This document shows, one piece after another, positions 1 to 9,094 of a DNA stretch of 64,000 nt (positions are counted from its first letter, which is position 1; each line of letters opens with the position of its first letter). Below the pieces are notes generated by a model, which was given only the letters and a program-made list of their open reading frames with translations, was not told the DNA's origin and searched no databases. A program made the translations under genes and the position numbers. The DNA lies in the NCBI RefSeq assembly GCF_001375555.1, contig NZ_CTDZ01000009.1, positions 3,403,758-3,467,757 of the forward strand, written 5' to 3'. This DNA comes from Numidum massiliense. GTDB lineage: Bacteria > Bacillota > Bacilli > Thermoactinomycetales > Novibacillaceae.

Positions 1-1
1 G

Positions 2-967
2 GTTGCCGGTTTGGAAGAAATTTCGGAAGGGGAGTTGTATATCGGCGATCGTTTAGTAAACGACGTCGCCCCGAAAGACCGCGACATCGCGATGGTGTTC
101 CAAAGTTACGCCCTGTACCCACACATGAACGTGTATCAAAACATGGCCTTCGGGTTAAAACTGCGCAAGTTTAAGAAAGAAGACATCGACAAACGCGTAA
201 AAGAAGCGGCACGCATTCTCGACATTGAGCATTTGTTGGATCGTAAGCCGAAGGCGCTTTCGGGGGGGCAACGGCAACGGGTAGCACTCGGACGGGCGAT
301 CGTGCGCGAACCGCAAGTGTTCTTGATGGACGAGCCGCTGTCGAACTTGGACGCGAAGCTGCGGGTGCAAATGCGGACGGAAATTAGTAAATTGGCCAAA
401 CGGCTGGAAACGACGGTCGTTTACGTCACGCACGACCAGACGGAAGCGATGACGATGGGCGATCGCATCGTCGTCATGAAAGACGGCCTCATTCAGCAAG
501 CTGACACACCGGATAAAATTTACAACGAGCCGGCTAACGTGTTCGTCGCCGGATTTATCGGGTCACCTGCGATGAACTTTATTAGCGGCTCTTTAGTCGA
601 GACGGGCGGTAACGTGCACTTTAAAGCGAACAATGTCGACGTGGAGGTGCCGGAAGGACGGGCGAAGTTGTTGCGGGACAAAGGGTACGTCGGTAAAGAC
701 GTCGTCTTCGGCATTCGCCCGGAGGACATTCACGACGAGCCCGTCTTTTTGGAAGCTTCTCCGGAAAGCGTGCTGAAGACGAAGGTAGAAGTGTCAGAAA
801 ACATGGGTTCAGAGATGTACTTGTACTTAAGCGGACTCGGCGACGACATGTTTATCGCCCGCGTCGATGCCCGCGCCAACGTCGGTATGGGTGACGAAGT
901 GAAACTCGCCTTCGACATGAACAAGTGCCACATTTTTGACAAGGAAACGGAAGAGGCTGTGTTTTAA
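2..967 (+). CDS. msmX: ABC transporter ATP-binding protein, MsmX/UgpC family (5' truncated)
   Basis: The reading frame is open from the window edge, so the true start and the Walker A motif lie outside. Visible parts are the Q-loop region (MVFQSYALYPH), the ABC signature LSGGQRQRVALGRA, Walker B VFLMDEPLSNLD, the H-loop VTHDQTEAM, and a C-terminal regulatory/TOBE region of about 120 residues containing FGIRPED. This architecture is the CUT1-type sugar importer ATPase; MsmX in Bacillus energises several oligosaccharide permeases from one locus. No permease genes are adjacent here, which agrees with a shared, stand-alone ATPase. The exact sugar cannot be inferred. The family call is firm; the gene symbol is by analogy. 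Confidence 0.9.
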   Translation, partial: VAGLEEISEGELYIGDRLVNDVAPKDRDIAMVFQSYALYPHMNVYQNMAFGLKLRKFKKEDIDKRVKEAARILDIEHLLDRKPKALSGGQRQRVALGRAIVREPQVFLMDEPLSNLDAKLRVQMRTEISKLAKRLETTVVYVTHDQTEAMTMGDRIVVMKDGLIQQADTPDKIYNEPANVFVAGFIGSPAMNFISGSLVETGGNVHFKANNVDVEVPEGRAKLLRDKGYVGKDVVFGIRPEDIHDEPVFLEASPESVLKTKVEVSENMGSEMYLYLSGLGDDMFIARVDARANVGMGDEVKLAFDMNKCHIFDKETEEAVF

Positions 968-1036
968 CCTGCCGATCCTTTAGGCGCCTCTTAAATAGAA
1001 ACCGCGAGCTATTGATCAGCTGCGTCGGTAAAAAAG

Positions 1037-1077
1037 CACCGCCGTGAGGCGAGCGTTGGCTCGGTTTTGCGGCGGTG
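1037..1077. other. hairpin downstream of the msmX-like gene
   Basis: An 8-bp perfect stem (CACCGCCG at 1037-1044 pairing with CGGCGGTG at 1070-1077) follows the ATPase gene. It has an A-run on its left side and no T-run on its right, so it would look like an intrinsic terminator only on the minus strand. It may still end msmX transcription weakly. Confidence 0.4.
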
Positions 1078-1186
1078 TATTAAGGTTGACTACTCCTCGA
1101 AAACAATTCCCACAGGAAGCATATGTCAATATTTTTGGAGCTGGCTTATTTTTTGGAGCAATAGCAGCCACACACCGAAATAGTGA

Positions 1187-1192
1187 TATAAT
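1187..1192 (+). promoter_or_regulatory. -10 box of the B12 locus promoter
   Basis: A perfect TATAAT lies about 30 bases before the first conserved riboswitch elements, so transcription would start near 1199. No convincing -35 hexamer is seen at 16-19 bases upstream. Confidence 0.55.
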
Positions 1193-1214
1193 AGAGTGGC
1201 TCGATAAGTGAAAA

Positions 1215-1400
1215 GGCTATAAGGTCACTCGCAACGCGAGTGTTAAAAAGGGAAGTTTGGTGCGAAGCCAACGCGGTCCCGCCACTGTGATCACTAGGAT
1301 GTGCTTGCAACCCCACTGTCGCCTTGTGCGTGACGGGAAGGGAAGGACGTCTGTGACGTGTCAGCCAGGAGACCTGCCTTATAGTTCTGTGCGGCCTTCG
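1215..1400 (+). ncRNA. cobalamin riboswitch
   Basis: The leader carries the conserved cobalamin riboswitch blocks in order: GGGAA-x-GTGCGAA around 1250-1266, GCCACTGTGA around 1281-1290, and the B12-box AGCCAGGAGACCTGCC at about 1363-1378. It precedes B12 transport genes. The known mechanism is adenosylcobalamin binding that favours a terminator or RBS sequestration; here a terminator follows at 1525. The boundaries are approximate because the outer P1 helix was not folded. Confidence 0.93.
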
Positions 1401-1524
1401 CGGAGAGGTGTAGCAGAGTCGTAGATCCTAGCGCCACGTGTAGCGCACGTGCGTCTTTATTTCCATTGAGCCATTACTGGTGCTTCGTGGGATTGCTAGG
1501 TGGTACGTACCTGTTTACATAAAG

Positions 1525-1546
1525 TCCCCCGCGCGGGGATTTTTTT
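1525..1546 (+). terminator. intrinsic terminator of the riboswitch expression platform
   Basis: A GC-rich stem of TCCCC and GGGGA around a 5-base loop is followed by seven Ts. It sits between the riboswitch aptamer and btuF, so it is most likely the regulated terminator that is used when cobalamin is bound. Confidence 0.8.
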
Positions 1547-1627
1547 AGTTGGATGTCATGTCGTTGGATGTCGTTGGATGACGGTAGATTCTTTGCTAGA
1601 TCCGGTGGAAGGAAGGGAGATACACGT

Positions 1628-2704
1628 ATGTTTAAGTCGAAAAGGTGGAATCGGTGGTCACTGTTTCTCACCGCCCTCCTCGTATTTGCGCTGCTAATCG
1701 GGTGCGGAGCGCCAGAGGCCGACGAACAGGCTAAAGGGGCAAACGACGGCTCTAACGTGGAGCAGCAAGCAGGAAAACAGGACGGGAAGCAAGGTGCGGC
1801 ACAGCAGAAAGGTAAGCAAAAGTCCAAGGAGGAAGACGCGCAAGCGGAGGGTTCGTTTCCTGTTTCGATTACGGACGCTCGCGATGAAAAGGTTACGATC
1901 GAGAAAAGGCCGCAGCGGATCGTTTCTCTCATTCCGAGTAACACGGAAATTGCCTTCGCCCTCGGCTTAGGAGCGGAAGTCGTCGGCGTCAGCGATTTTG
2001 ACAATTACCCGGAAGAAGTGAGCAGTAAAGAAAAAATTGGCGGCATCGAGTTTGACGTAGAAAAAATAGTATCTTTAAAGCCGGATCTCGTCCTCGCCCA
2101 CGCGTCGAGTGCCGACAGTGCCAAAGAAGGGCTTAAACAGTTGCAACAGGCGGGTGCGACGGTGCTCGTCGTCAACGACGCCACGACCTTTGCCGACTTG
2201 TACCGCTCGATCGAGATGATTGCGGAAGCGACGGGAACAAAGGCAAAAGCGCAGGAGATTGTCGCTGGGATGAAGGAAAAGCTGGATGACATGAAGCGAG
2301 AGGCAGAAAAAATAGCAGCGGATGAGCGGGTGACGGTGTGGGTTGAAGTCGCGGCGCCGCCGGAAATGTACACGACTGGCACGGAGACCTTCATGCACGA
2401 AATGCTCACTGCGATTAACGCCACTAACGCAGCGGGAGACGTGGAAGGATGGGCGAAATTTACGGAGGAGGACGCGGTAAAGCAAAACCCGGACGTCATC
2501 GTGACGACGTACGGCGACTACGATAAAGAGGCGAAGAAAAAAATACTTGCCCGCAAAGCGTGGCAGGACGTGCCAGCAGTTAAACACAAGCGCGTGTACG
2601 ATGTCGATCCCGATACGGTCACGCGTCCGGGGCCGCGCTTAATCGAAGGGGTCGAACAACTTGCGGCGGTCGTCTATCCAGACGTCTTTAAGAAAAAGAA
2701 ATAA
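1628..2704 (+). CDS. btuF: cobalamin ABC transporter substrate-binding lipoprotein (BtuF-like)
   Basis: This is a periplasmic-binding-protein-like lipoprotein of about 358 residues that would capture corrinoids outside the membrane and pass them to BtuC. The ATG at 1628 follows GGAAGGGAGA. The N-terminus has basic residues, a hydrophobic stretch and a lipobox ending LLIGC, followed by a long Gln/Lys/Gly-rich low-complexity linker (about residues 30-75). The Fe/B12 family core follows, with RIVSLIPSNTEIAFALG and VVGVSDFDNYP. A longer upstream ORF exists but lacks a better start. It is first in the riboswitch-controlled operon and overlaps btuC. The B12 assignment rests on the riboswitch, the CbiZ fusion and the adenosyltransferase nearby as well as on family resemblance. 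Confidence 0.9.
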   Translation: MFKSKRWNRWSLFLTALLVFALLIGCGAPEADEQAKGANDGSNVEQQAGKQDGKQGAAQQKGKQKSKEEDAQAEGSFPVSITDARDEKVTIEKRPQRIVSLIPSNTEIAFALGLGAEVVGVSDFDNYPEEVSSKEKIGGIEFDVEKIVSLKPDLVLAHASSADSAKEGLKQLQQAGATVLVVNDATTFADLYRSIEMIAEATGTKAKAQEIVAGMKEKLDDMKREAEKIAADERVTVWVEVAAPPEMYTTGTETFMHEMLTAINATNAAGDVEGWAKFTEEDAVKQNPDVIVTTYGDYDKEAKKKILARKAWQDVPAVKHKRVYDVDPDTVTRPGPRLIEGVEQLAAVVYPDVFKKKK

Positions 2705-3731
2705 CGTTGCACTGGCGTATGGGTTTGCGCTGGTACTGCTCGTCGTCGCGATGTTTTTGGGAGTAGCGGTCGGGAGTGTCCCGATTTCGTTTGCGACGAT
2801 CTTGGATGTGTGTGCCGCGCAATTTTTCCCGCGGCAGTTTGCGTCTGAAGCTGATCCGATGGTGGCGAACATCGTGTGGTACATTCGCTTGCCGCGCGTC
2901 GTCCTCGCCGCGCTCGTCGGGGCGTCGCTGTCCCTTGCTGGCGCGGCGTTTCAAGGATTGCTCAAAAACCCGCTCGCCGACCCGTACACGCTCGGCGTGT
3001 CGTCGGGCGCTTCCGTCGGCGCCGTCGTCGTCCTCTTTTTCGGACTGAGTTTGCCTTTGTTCGGATCGTTTACGTTGCCGTTCGTTAGCGTGATCGCCGG
3101 GTTTGTCACGTTACTGGCCGTGCTCGCCTTTGCGCGTTTCGTCGAACGCGCCTTGTCTGTGCAGACGATTGTTTTGACCGGGATTATTTTCAGTTCGTTT
3201 TGCGGCTCGCTCATTTCCTTAATGATCGCTTTAACTGGGGAAGAACTGCGACAAATTATCGGCTGGCTGTTGGGGAGCGTCGCAATGCGCGGGTGGGAAT
3301 ACGTGGCACTGCTCGTGCCCTTTTTCGCCTTTGGCGCGGCTATTTTACTTGCGAACGGGAAGGAATTGAACGCTCTTGCCTTCGGGGAGGAGACGGCGCA
3401 GCAGTTAGGCGTCGACGTGCGCCTGCGCAAGATGGCGATTCTCGCTGGCGCCTCACTGCTTACAGGGGCGGCGGTCGCCGTTTCGGGGACGATTGGCTTC
3501 GTCGGACTCGTCATGCCGCATCTGACGCGGTTGTTGTGGGGACCTGACCATCGGCACTTGTTACCGCTGGCGATGCTGCACGGAGGCGCATTTTTAGCGA
3601 TGGCCGATTTGGCGGCGCGGACGATTGTCGCGCCGCAAGAGTTGCCGATCGGCGTCATTACCGCTCTGATCGGTGCGCCAGTGTTCGCTGTCGTCTTTTG
3701 GCAACAACGCAAACGAGGGAAGCAGGGATAA
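2661..3731 (+). CDS. btuC: cobalamin ABC transporter permease (BtuC-like)
   Basis: This FecCD-family integral membrane permease has about ten hydrophobic segments and the family hallmarks GASLSLAGAAFQGLLKNPLADPYTLG-like block near residue 90, SGTIGFVGLVMPHLTRLL near residue 275, and ELPIGVITALIGAPVF near the C-terminus. The proposed TTG start at 2661 lies inside the btuF end (44-bp overlap) and has AAGGGG nine bases upstream; a later start inside the first membrane helix would be unusual. Its stop is two bases before the btuD start, which suggests translational coupling. It would form the channel of a BtuFCD importer. Confidence 0.88.
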   Translation: MRRSSIQTSLRKRNNVALAYGFALVLLVVAMFLGVAVGSVPISFATILDVCAAQFFPRQFASEADPMVANIVWYIRLPRVVLAALVGASLSLAGAAFQGLLKNPLADPYTLGVSSGASVGAVVVLFFGLSLPLFGSFTLPFVSVIAGFVTLLAVLAFARFVERALSVQTIVLTGIIFSSFCGSLISLMIALTGEELRQIIGWLLGSVAMRGWEYVALLVPFFAFGAAILLANGKELNALAFGEETAQQLGVDVRLRKMAILAGASLLTGAAVAVSGTIGFVGLVMPHLTRLLWGPDHRHLLPLAMLHGGAFLAMADLAARTIVAPQELPIGVITALIGAPVFAVVFWQQRKRGKQG

Positions 3732-3733
3732 CT

Positions 3734-5296
3734 GTGCTAACAGTTGAGTGTCTCACAAGTGGATACGGGGAAAAAACGGTCTTGCACGACGTGTCGTTTA
3801 CGGTGGAAAAAGGGGAAGTTTTTGGCATTGTCGGGCCAAACGGCAGCGGTAAGACGACATTGCTCAAAGTGGTGGGCGGGTTACTCCCGGTTCAGTGCGG
3901 CGCCATCTACTTGCACGGGCGCCCGCTCACAAGTTACAAGAGTAAAGAGCTGGCGCGACTCATGGCCGCGTTGCCGCAAACTGTCGAGCCGTCGTTTGCG
4001 TATACGGTACGCGAAATTGTCGCCCTCGGTCGCTATCCTTACCAGCGTGGCATGTTCGCGCCGTGGACGAGAGCGGACGAAGCGGTCGTTCGACAGGCGA
4101 TGCTGCAGACGAATGTACAGCAGTTTGCGCACTCTCCGTTGCAGTTTCTGAGTGGCGGGGAACGGCAGCGCGTGTTTTTGGCGCGCGCCTTAGCCCAAGA
4201 GCCGCAGCTGTTACTGTTGGATGAACCGACGAACCACCTCGACCTTTCCCATCAGACAGAACTGTTCGACGCGCTGCGGCAATGGGTGAAAGAGGAGCAG
4301 TTGACGGTGGTGCTCATTTCTCACTCCCTCGATTTAGCTAGTCTTTACTGTGATCGGCTACTGCTGCTCGACCGCGGGGCGGTGACGGCGCTTGGCACGC
4401 CGGCAGCGGTACTGGAAGAGGAGCGGCTGGCGCGCGTGTACCGCACGATACTCAAGCGGCAAGACCACCCAGACGTGCCGCGGCCGACGATTACGCTACT
4501 GCCGCGCGCCCACCGCGACTACAAGCGGGAAGCGTCACTAGACGACTTGCGCGTAACGAAGAGTGAGCGGTTACTTAAGATTGAATCGCCCGCGCCATTG
4601 AAACGGCTGTCGTCTGCCGCCGTTGGCGGGGGAAGCGGCTGGAGTCACACCTTTGTCACCTGCTGTGTGCCGTCAGCGGATCGCGTGGCTGTCGGTGCGG
4701 AGGACGGCCACCAGCCGGCTGGCGAGTTAGTCGGCTATTTACAGCGACTCGGAATTAACGCTCCGGAGAGGGAGACGGTTGCAACGGTGACGGCGGCTGA
4801 CGCTGTCGAGGTGGCGAGCGCATGCCACGAAGAGGACGGCTTGGCGTTGCGCGTCGTCGCGTCAGCGGGATTCTCTGAAGTGGGAGGCGTTCCCGAAAGG
4901 GGGGACAATTCCGATGTGGTCGCCCTTTCCGATCGCCAAACAGCGGGAGTCGGGACCGTGCACATTTTCGTGTTCGTGGCCGGCGAGTTGACGGAGGTGG
5001 CGTTTGTGCAAGCGTTAATGACGGCGAACGAGGCGAAAGTGCGGGCGCTCGCCGCGTGTGTCGGGAGCGGCCCGCGATTGGCGTCGGTCACAAATGTATC
5101 AGCGGCCCCGTCAGAGGAAGAGGGCTCATGGATGCGGAAGGTATCGGTAGCGGGGACCGCGTCGGATAGCATCGTCGTTGCCGCAACTCAAAACGGGTCA
5201 CCGTACACGCGCGTAGATGCGGCGACTTCTGTCGGTCAGGCGCTTGCTCGGGCGGTTTATCGGGCGACTGTGGATGTAGTCGCCCAATGTCGGTAA
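3734..5296 (+). CDS. btuD: BtuD ATPase fused to adenosylcobinamide amidohydrolase CbiZ
   Basis: A 520-residue fusion. Residues 1-255 are an ABC ATPase with Walker A GPNGSGKTT, signature LSGGERQRV, Walker B LLLLDEPTNHLD and the switch histidine in LISHSLD. The C-terminal part (about 300-520) resembles CbiZ, with GTVHIFVFVAGELTEVAFVQ, TANEAKVRALAA and GTASDSIVVAA followed by a final GQALARAVY helix. CbiZ removes the aminopropanol side chain of adenosylcobinamide so that the corrinoid can be rebuilt as cobalamin. The same fusion is known in B. subtilis YvrA. The GTG at 3734 follows GCAGGG and is preferred over the upstream TTG inside btuC. The fusion indicates import coupled to corrinoid salvage. 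Confidence 0.88.
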   Translation: MLTVECLTSGYGEKTVLHDVSFTVEKGEVFGIVGPNGSGKTTLLKVVGGLLPVQCGAIYLHGRPLTSYKSKELARLMAALPQTVEPSFAYTVREIVALGRYPYQRGMFAPWTRADEAVVRQAMLQTNVQQFAHSPLQFLSGGERQRVFLARALAQEPQLLLLDEPTNHLDLSHQTELFDALRQWVKEEQLTVVLISHSLDLASLYCDRLLLLDRGAVTALGTPAAVLEEERLARVYRTILKRQDHPDVPRPTITLLPRAHRDYKREASLDDLRVTKSERLLKIESPAPLKRLSSAAVGGGSGWSHTFVTCCVPSADRVAVGAEDGHQPAGELVGYLQRLGINAPERETVATVTAADAVEVASACHEEDGLALRVVASAGFSEVGGVPERGDNSDVVALSDRQTAGVGTVHIFVFVAGELTEVAFVQALMTANEAKVRALAACVGSGPRLASVTNVSAAPSEEEGSWMRKVSVAGTASDSIVVAATQNGSPYTRVDAATSVGQALARAVYRATVDVVAQCR

Positions 5297-5447
5297 AAGT
5301 TATTACACAAGTCGCGGCGCCGTTTCGGATGTGTCATTCAAGCTTTATTTAAGCTAAAACCGACGAGATAGTAAGTGTGGGGAGAAACTTTATTAAGGCA
5401 ATCACTTCGGACAAACTTATAGTCGTCATTGTGTAGGGGGTATATGC

Positions 5448-6059
5448 GTGCGTTTGTATACGAAAACAGGAGATAAAGGACAGACGAGTGTCGTCGGGGG
5501 GCGGGTGGCCAAAGACGATGTGCGCGTCACCGCTTACGGAACGATTGATGAGGCGAACTGTTTTGTCGGGCAGGCGATTACTCAGCTAACAGGGGAGCAG
5601 TACGCCGATTTGATTCCGGAATTGCAGCGTGTGCAGCACGAACTGTTTGATTGTGGCAGTGACTTGGCGCGGATTGACAGTGGGCGGCCTTACAAAGTGA
5701 ACGAGGCGATGGTGACGTTTTTAGAAACGCGCATCGATGCGTACATCGCGGAGGCGCCCGAGTTGAAACGTTTTATTTTGCCGGGAGGAACCGCTGCTGC
5801 TGCGACATTGCACATCGCGCGCACGGTGACGCGCCGCGCAGAGCGCTATGTCGTCACGTTGCAGCGCGAAGCGTCGCTCAACGAAGTGGTTTTAAAGTAC
5901 TTGAACCGCCTGTCGGACTATTTATTCGCCGTCGCGCGGGTCGTTAACGCACGTGCAAATGTGAAAGACGTCGAATATGCGCGCAGTGGAATTGTCTTTC
6001 GCGGCGGCAAGCGGCAGGCACGCGGCGGTAAGCGGCAGGCAAAAAAACGAGACGAGTAG
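5448..6059 (+). CDS. pduO: cob(I)alamin adenosyltransferase, PduO type
   Basis: The enzyme transfers the adenosyl group of ATP to cob(I)alamin, giving coenzyme B12. The family's N-terminal ATP-binding signature is clear (YTKTGDKGQTSVVGG), followed by YGTIDEANCFVG, and later LPGGTAAAATLHIARTVTRRAER and LNRLSDYLFAVAR, which are the hallmarks of the helical-bundle ATR family. The GTG start follows AGGGGG. The last 20 residues are a basic tail made by a 21-bp tandem duplication (GGKRQAR, GGKRQAK) and lie beyond the usual C-terminus. It follows btuD-cbiZ by about 150 bp with no clear terminator, so it is probably in the same regulated unit. Confidence 0.93.
   Translation: MRLYTKTGDKGQTSVVGGRVAKDDVRVTAYGTIDEANCFVGQAITQLTGEQYADLIPELQRVQHELFDCGSDLARIDSGRPYKVNEAMVTFLETRIDAYIAEAPELKRFILPGGTAAAATLHIARTVTRRAERYVVTLQREASLNEVVLKYLNRLSDYLFAVARVVNARANVKDVEYARSGIVFRGGKRQARGGKRQAKKRDE
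6000..6041 (+). repeat. 21-bp tandem duplication in the pduO 3' end
   Basis: Two copies of a 21-bp unit (6000-6020 and 6021-6041) differ by one base (C/T) and encode RGGKRQA twice. The unit is a multiple of three, so the reading frame is kept. Confidence 0.9.
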
Positions 6060-6306
6060 TCGCTGGGACATACAATGTTCGAAAATATGTGGCGAACTGT
6101 TGGAGATTTGGATGAAAACGCGTTTTTTTTTGCCTGTGATAACCGGGTAGCAGGATTTTTTCGACGCGTGGTAGAACTTGTTGTGATAGAACTTGTTAAC
6201 GCATAAGGTTGCGATACAAGGTTAACCCCCAACACTTACTGACGAAACGAGCGAGCTAGGACAGCGAAGAGTCAAGTCGTTTTGTTGCATACAGGGAGGA
6301 GAAGAC

Positions 6307-9033
6307 GTGCGGAAACTAAAAGTTACTGTCGCTTGTAGCGCGGTGCTAGCGCTGTTAGTGTCACTCGTCGCGGGAGCGGTACCGGCTATGGCTGCTGTAG
6401 TGAACAATATCGCGGTGACGAACAATATCGCGGTGACGGACGACATCGCAGCGGCACACAACACTCCCGCCGCTGATGTAAACAGGGTGCGAAGTGATCA
6501 CCCAGTGCGCGTCAGTGTGCGCATCGAGGGAGCGCGCGAGACGCTCGTGCCGGAAACAGACCTCGACGTGCGTGCGTTAGACTTGCAAAAATATGTGGCA
6601 AAAGGTACAGCGGCAGGAAGCAAACAAGGCGCTGACGTCAGTAACGACGCCCGTAACGACGCCGGTAAACGGGGCAGCGCGCGCACTGACCGCTCGCCAA
6701 ACGTCGCCGACGCTGTCGTCAGCGCTTTGCAGCAGCGGGGGATGGATATCAAAGACTCGCAAGTGTTCGCCCTTGCGGAAGGCGGTAAACGCATCGCGCG
6801 GTTAGCCGGCCTCGCCGACGGCGGACACAAGAAAGAGGGTTGCTGGATGTACGCCCTACACCGCGACCGCGCCTCAAGGTCAAAAGGAACGGTTAAAGTG
6901 GGGGCGGAACCTATGCTGCTGCAACAATTAGACCGCGAGCTCCAAGACGGCGATTCAATAGTCGTCTTTTTCGCCAGCGATCCGGCCAAGACGGCGTATG
7001 CGTGGTTCGCGCCCGCCGACGTTGTGGCGAAAGTCGGAGAGGACGTGCAGCTGCAATTAAAGAAGGTGCCGTTAGCCTCGCTCGCCTCTAACGCAAGTAA
7101 AGGCAATCGTACCGGTTCGTCTACGAAAGATAGCCAATCGACAACGCCGAGTAAGACAAACGGTAAAGGGTCACAGCCGCTCGCCGCAGCGACTGTGCGC
7201 GTCGACGATGCAGGAGTCGCACATAAAGGCGCGCCGCAGAGGCAAAATGGTCCAAACAAGCCAAGCAAGGCACGTAAACTGCACACGGACAAAGCCGGAA
7301 ACGTGACGCTGAACGTTCGCGCCCCGAAAACGTACCGCCTGTCAGTGACTGACAACCCCACCGACGGCAGCGAACGCATCATTAACGCATACGCGCGAGT
7401 AACTGCCGACGGTGCAGAGGAGATGTCCCAAGCCTTATTTGTAGTAGACGGGCTAAAGGAAGGAATGATTGTGAACGAACGACAGTTGCAGTTTAAGGTG
7501 ACGCCGAGTGACGGGCATCCGCTCGATGAGTTCATCGTCACTCACAACGGCAAACATGTGCAGAAACGAGCAGACGATTCATATAATTATGAGGTCACGT
7601 TGGTGGAAGGTGGGAACACGATCCACATTGCCGCAAAAGGCGAAGCTGACGAGGAAGAAAGTCAAACGTATAAAGTCACCTATGAACCCCGAAAAAACGA
7701 CGCGCGCCGTCTGCAACAGGCGATTGACGCTGCGAGTGCGTACGTGCTTAAGAACGGGGTGACGAGTGTACATACCGCCGTCGCCCTAGCCCGCGCAAGC
7801 AAGGCACTGCCAGACGATTACGCGCAGACGTTTAAAGAAAAACTGACGGCCGAAACGGCGACCGTCACCGACATGGCCGAATGGACACTGGCGGCACAAG
7901 CACTCGGGAAAGATCCCCGCCGCGTCGAAGGGCACGACCTCGTCGCTAAGCTGTACAACAGCCCGGCGGAAGCGATGGGAGCGCAAGGGGGGCGTGGACC
8001 GATTATGGCTCTTATCGCCCTCGACAGCGGTCAATTTACCGTGCCGGCAAACGCATCGTGGACGAAAGAGAAACTCGTGCGGCACATCGTCGAACAGCAG
8101 CGCGAAGAAGGGTATTGGACAGAGTCGCCAAACGACCGTTTCGTCAATTACGACTTGACGGCGAAGGCACTCGTCGCCCTCGCCCCTTATAAAGGGCAAG
8201 CCGACGTACAGACGGCACTAGATAAAGCTGTCGACTTTTTGAAGGCGGCGCAAGACGCACACGGTGGCTTCGCCGAACCTGCGGCGGATACACACAATCG
8301 CTCCGTGCGGACGAGCGATGCGACGGCGCACGTCATCGTAGGTCTTGCGGCGCTCGGCATTGACGCCGCGGGGGAGCAGTTTAAGAAAAACGGAACCGAT
8401 TTGCTGGCCCATTTGTTCAGTTTTCAAAACGAGGACGGCAGCTTTAAACCGGTCGCCGACGGGGCGGTAGAGCGACAAGCGACAGCGCACGCCCTGCAAG
8501 CACTCGTGGCGTACGATCTTTTTTCCAAAAATAAGGGGTCGCTTTACGCCTTCCCCGCCAAAAAAGATAACCGTCAACCCGTACTGACCGTTCGCGGGCT
8601 GACGGACAAGGCGACTGTGTCGGCGGCTAAGCTGACCTTTACGGCAACAGCTGTCGATGCACGGGGGGCGGATCTCACACCTGAGGTGCGCCTAAACGGC
8701 AAAGTCGTCGCGGCGAAACGAGCGGGCGAGTACGAGGTGACGCTTTCCCGCGGGAAAAACGACATCGCGGTGAAAGCGACCGATGCGGGTGGGCAAACGG
8801 TACAGCAAACGTATGAAGTAACGTATACGCCGGTGCAAAACGATACACAAGCCGGTCCGGGGAAAACGAACAACGATAAAAATAAAGGTAAACCACTGCC
8901 TAATACGGCGACAAACGTGTTTCGCTTTATGGCGCTAGGACTAGGTCTTTTTGTAGCTGGATGCGGGTTGTTCTTCTGGCAGCAGCGCCGGGTGGCCATC
9001 GTCAAGCAGTTAGCGAGGAGACGGTATTTGTAG
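6307..9033 (+). CDS. secreted LPNTA-anchored protein with DUF4430 and transcobalamin-like alpha/alpha barrel domains
   Basis: A 908-residue surface protein. The GTG start follows GGGAGGAG. Residues 1-30 are a signal peptide ending AVPAMAA. Residues about 58-255 resemble DUF4430, the fold of the transcobalamin beta domain, with GCWMYA at 178-183 and LQDGDSIVVFF near 212. A low-complexity linker and Ig/carboxypeptidase-regulatory-like segments follow to about 460. Residues about 466-740 are helical repeats of the prenyltransferase/squalene-cyclase toroid type (GGFAEPA, NEDGSFKPV), the fold of the transcobalamin alpha domain. A second Ig-like domain precedes LPNTA (864-868), a membrane helix and a basic tail, a sortase substrate tail. 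It lies between a B12 adenosyltransferase and a sortase. Corrinoid binding is inferred, not shown. Confidence 0.85.
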   Translation: MRKLKVTVACSAVLALLVSLVAGAVPAMAAVVNNIAVTNNIAVTDDIAAAHNTPAADVNRVRSDHPVRVSVRIEGARETLVPETDLDVRALDLQKYVAKGTAAGSKQGADVSNDARNDAGKRGSARTDRSPNVADAVVSALQQRGMDIKDSQVFALAEGGKRIARLAGLADGGHKKEGCWMYALHRDRASRSKGTVKVGAEPMLLQQLDRELQDGDSIVVFFASDPAKTAYAWFAPADVVAKVGEDVQLQLKKVPLASLASNASKGNRTGSSTKDSQSTTPSKTNGKGSQPLAAATVRVDDAGVAHKGAPQRQNGPNKPSKARKLHTDKAGNVTLNVRAPKTYRLSVTDNPTDGSERIINAYARVTADGAEEMSQALFVVDGLKEGMIVNERQLQFKVTPSDGHPLDEFIVTHNGKHVQKRADDSYNYEVTLVEGGNTIHIAAKGEADEEESQTYKVTYEPRKNDARRLQQAIDAASAYVLKNGVTSVHTAVALARASKALPDDYAQTFKEKLTAETATVTDMAEWTLAAQALGKDPRRVEGHDLVAKLYNSPAEAMGAQGGRGPIMALIALDSGQFTVPANASWTKEKLVRHIVEQQREEGYWTESPNDRFVNYDLTAKALVALAPYKGQADVQTALDKAVDFLKAAQDAHGGFAEPAADTHNRSVRTSDATAHVIVGLAALGIDAAGEQFKKNGTDLLAHLFSFQNEDGSFKPVADGAVERQATAHALQALVAYDLFSKNKGSLYAFPAKKDNRQPVLTVRGLTDKATVSAAKLTFTATAVDARGADLTPEVRLNGKVVAAKRAGEYEVTLSRGKNDIAVKATDAGGQTVQQTYEVTYTPVQNDTQAGPGKTNNDKNKGKPLPNTATNVFRFMALGLGLFVAGCGLFFWQQRRVAIVKQLARRRYL
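6403..6438 (+). repeat. 18-bp tandem repeat after the signal peptide
   Basis: Two exact 18-bp copies (6403-6420, 6421-6438) and a decayed third encode NNIAVT, NNIAVT, DDIAAA directly after the predicted signal-peptide cleavage site. Confidence 0.9.
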
Positions 9034-9094
9034 CGATCGAGTCACACGGCTGGCTTACGCGCAAAACAATCGCGAGGACAAAGGGGGTGTGGTG

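Noticed and set aside
2951-3712. 253-codon minus-strand frame opposite btuC
   Set aside because: The plus-strand protein has clear FecCD permease motifs; the minus frame is Pro/Ser/Thr-rich noise.
5297-5447. Gap before pduO considered for a second cobalamin riboswitch
   Set aside because: It contains no B12-box and is too short for the aptamer.
6114-6131. AAAACGCGTTTT followed by T-run, considered as terminator between pduO and the surface-protein gene
   Set aside because: The paired core is only CG/CG flanked by A/T pairs with no loop; it cannot form a stable terminator hairpin.
6498-7541. 347-codon open frame on the minus strand inside the surface-protein gene
   Set aside because: It is a shadow frame caused by GC-rich codon use of the real gene; no start signal and no recognisable protein pattern.
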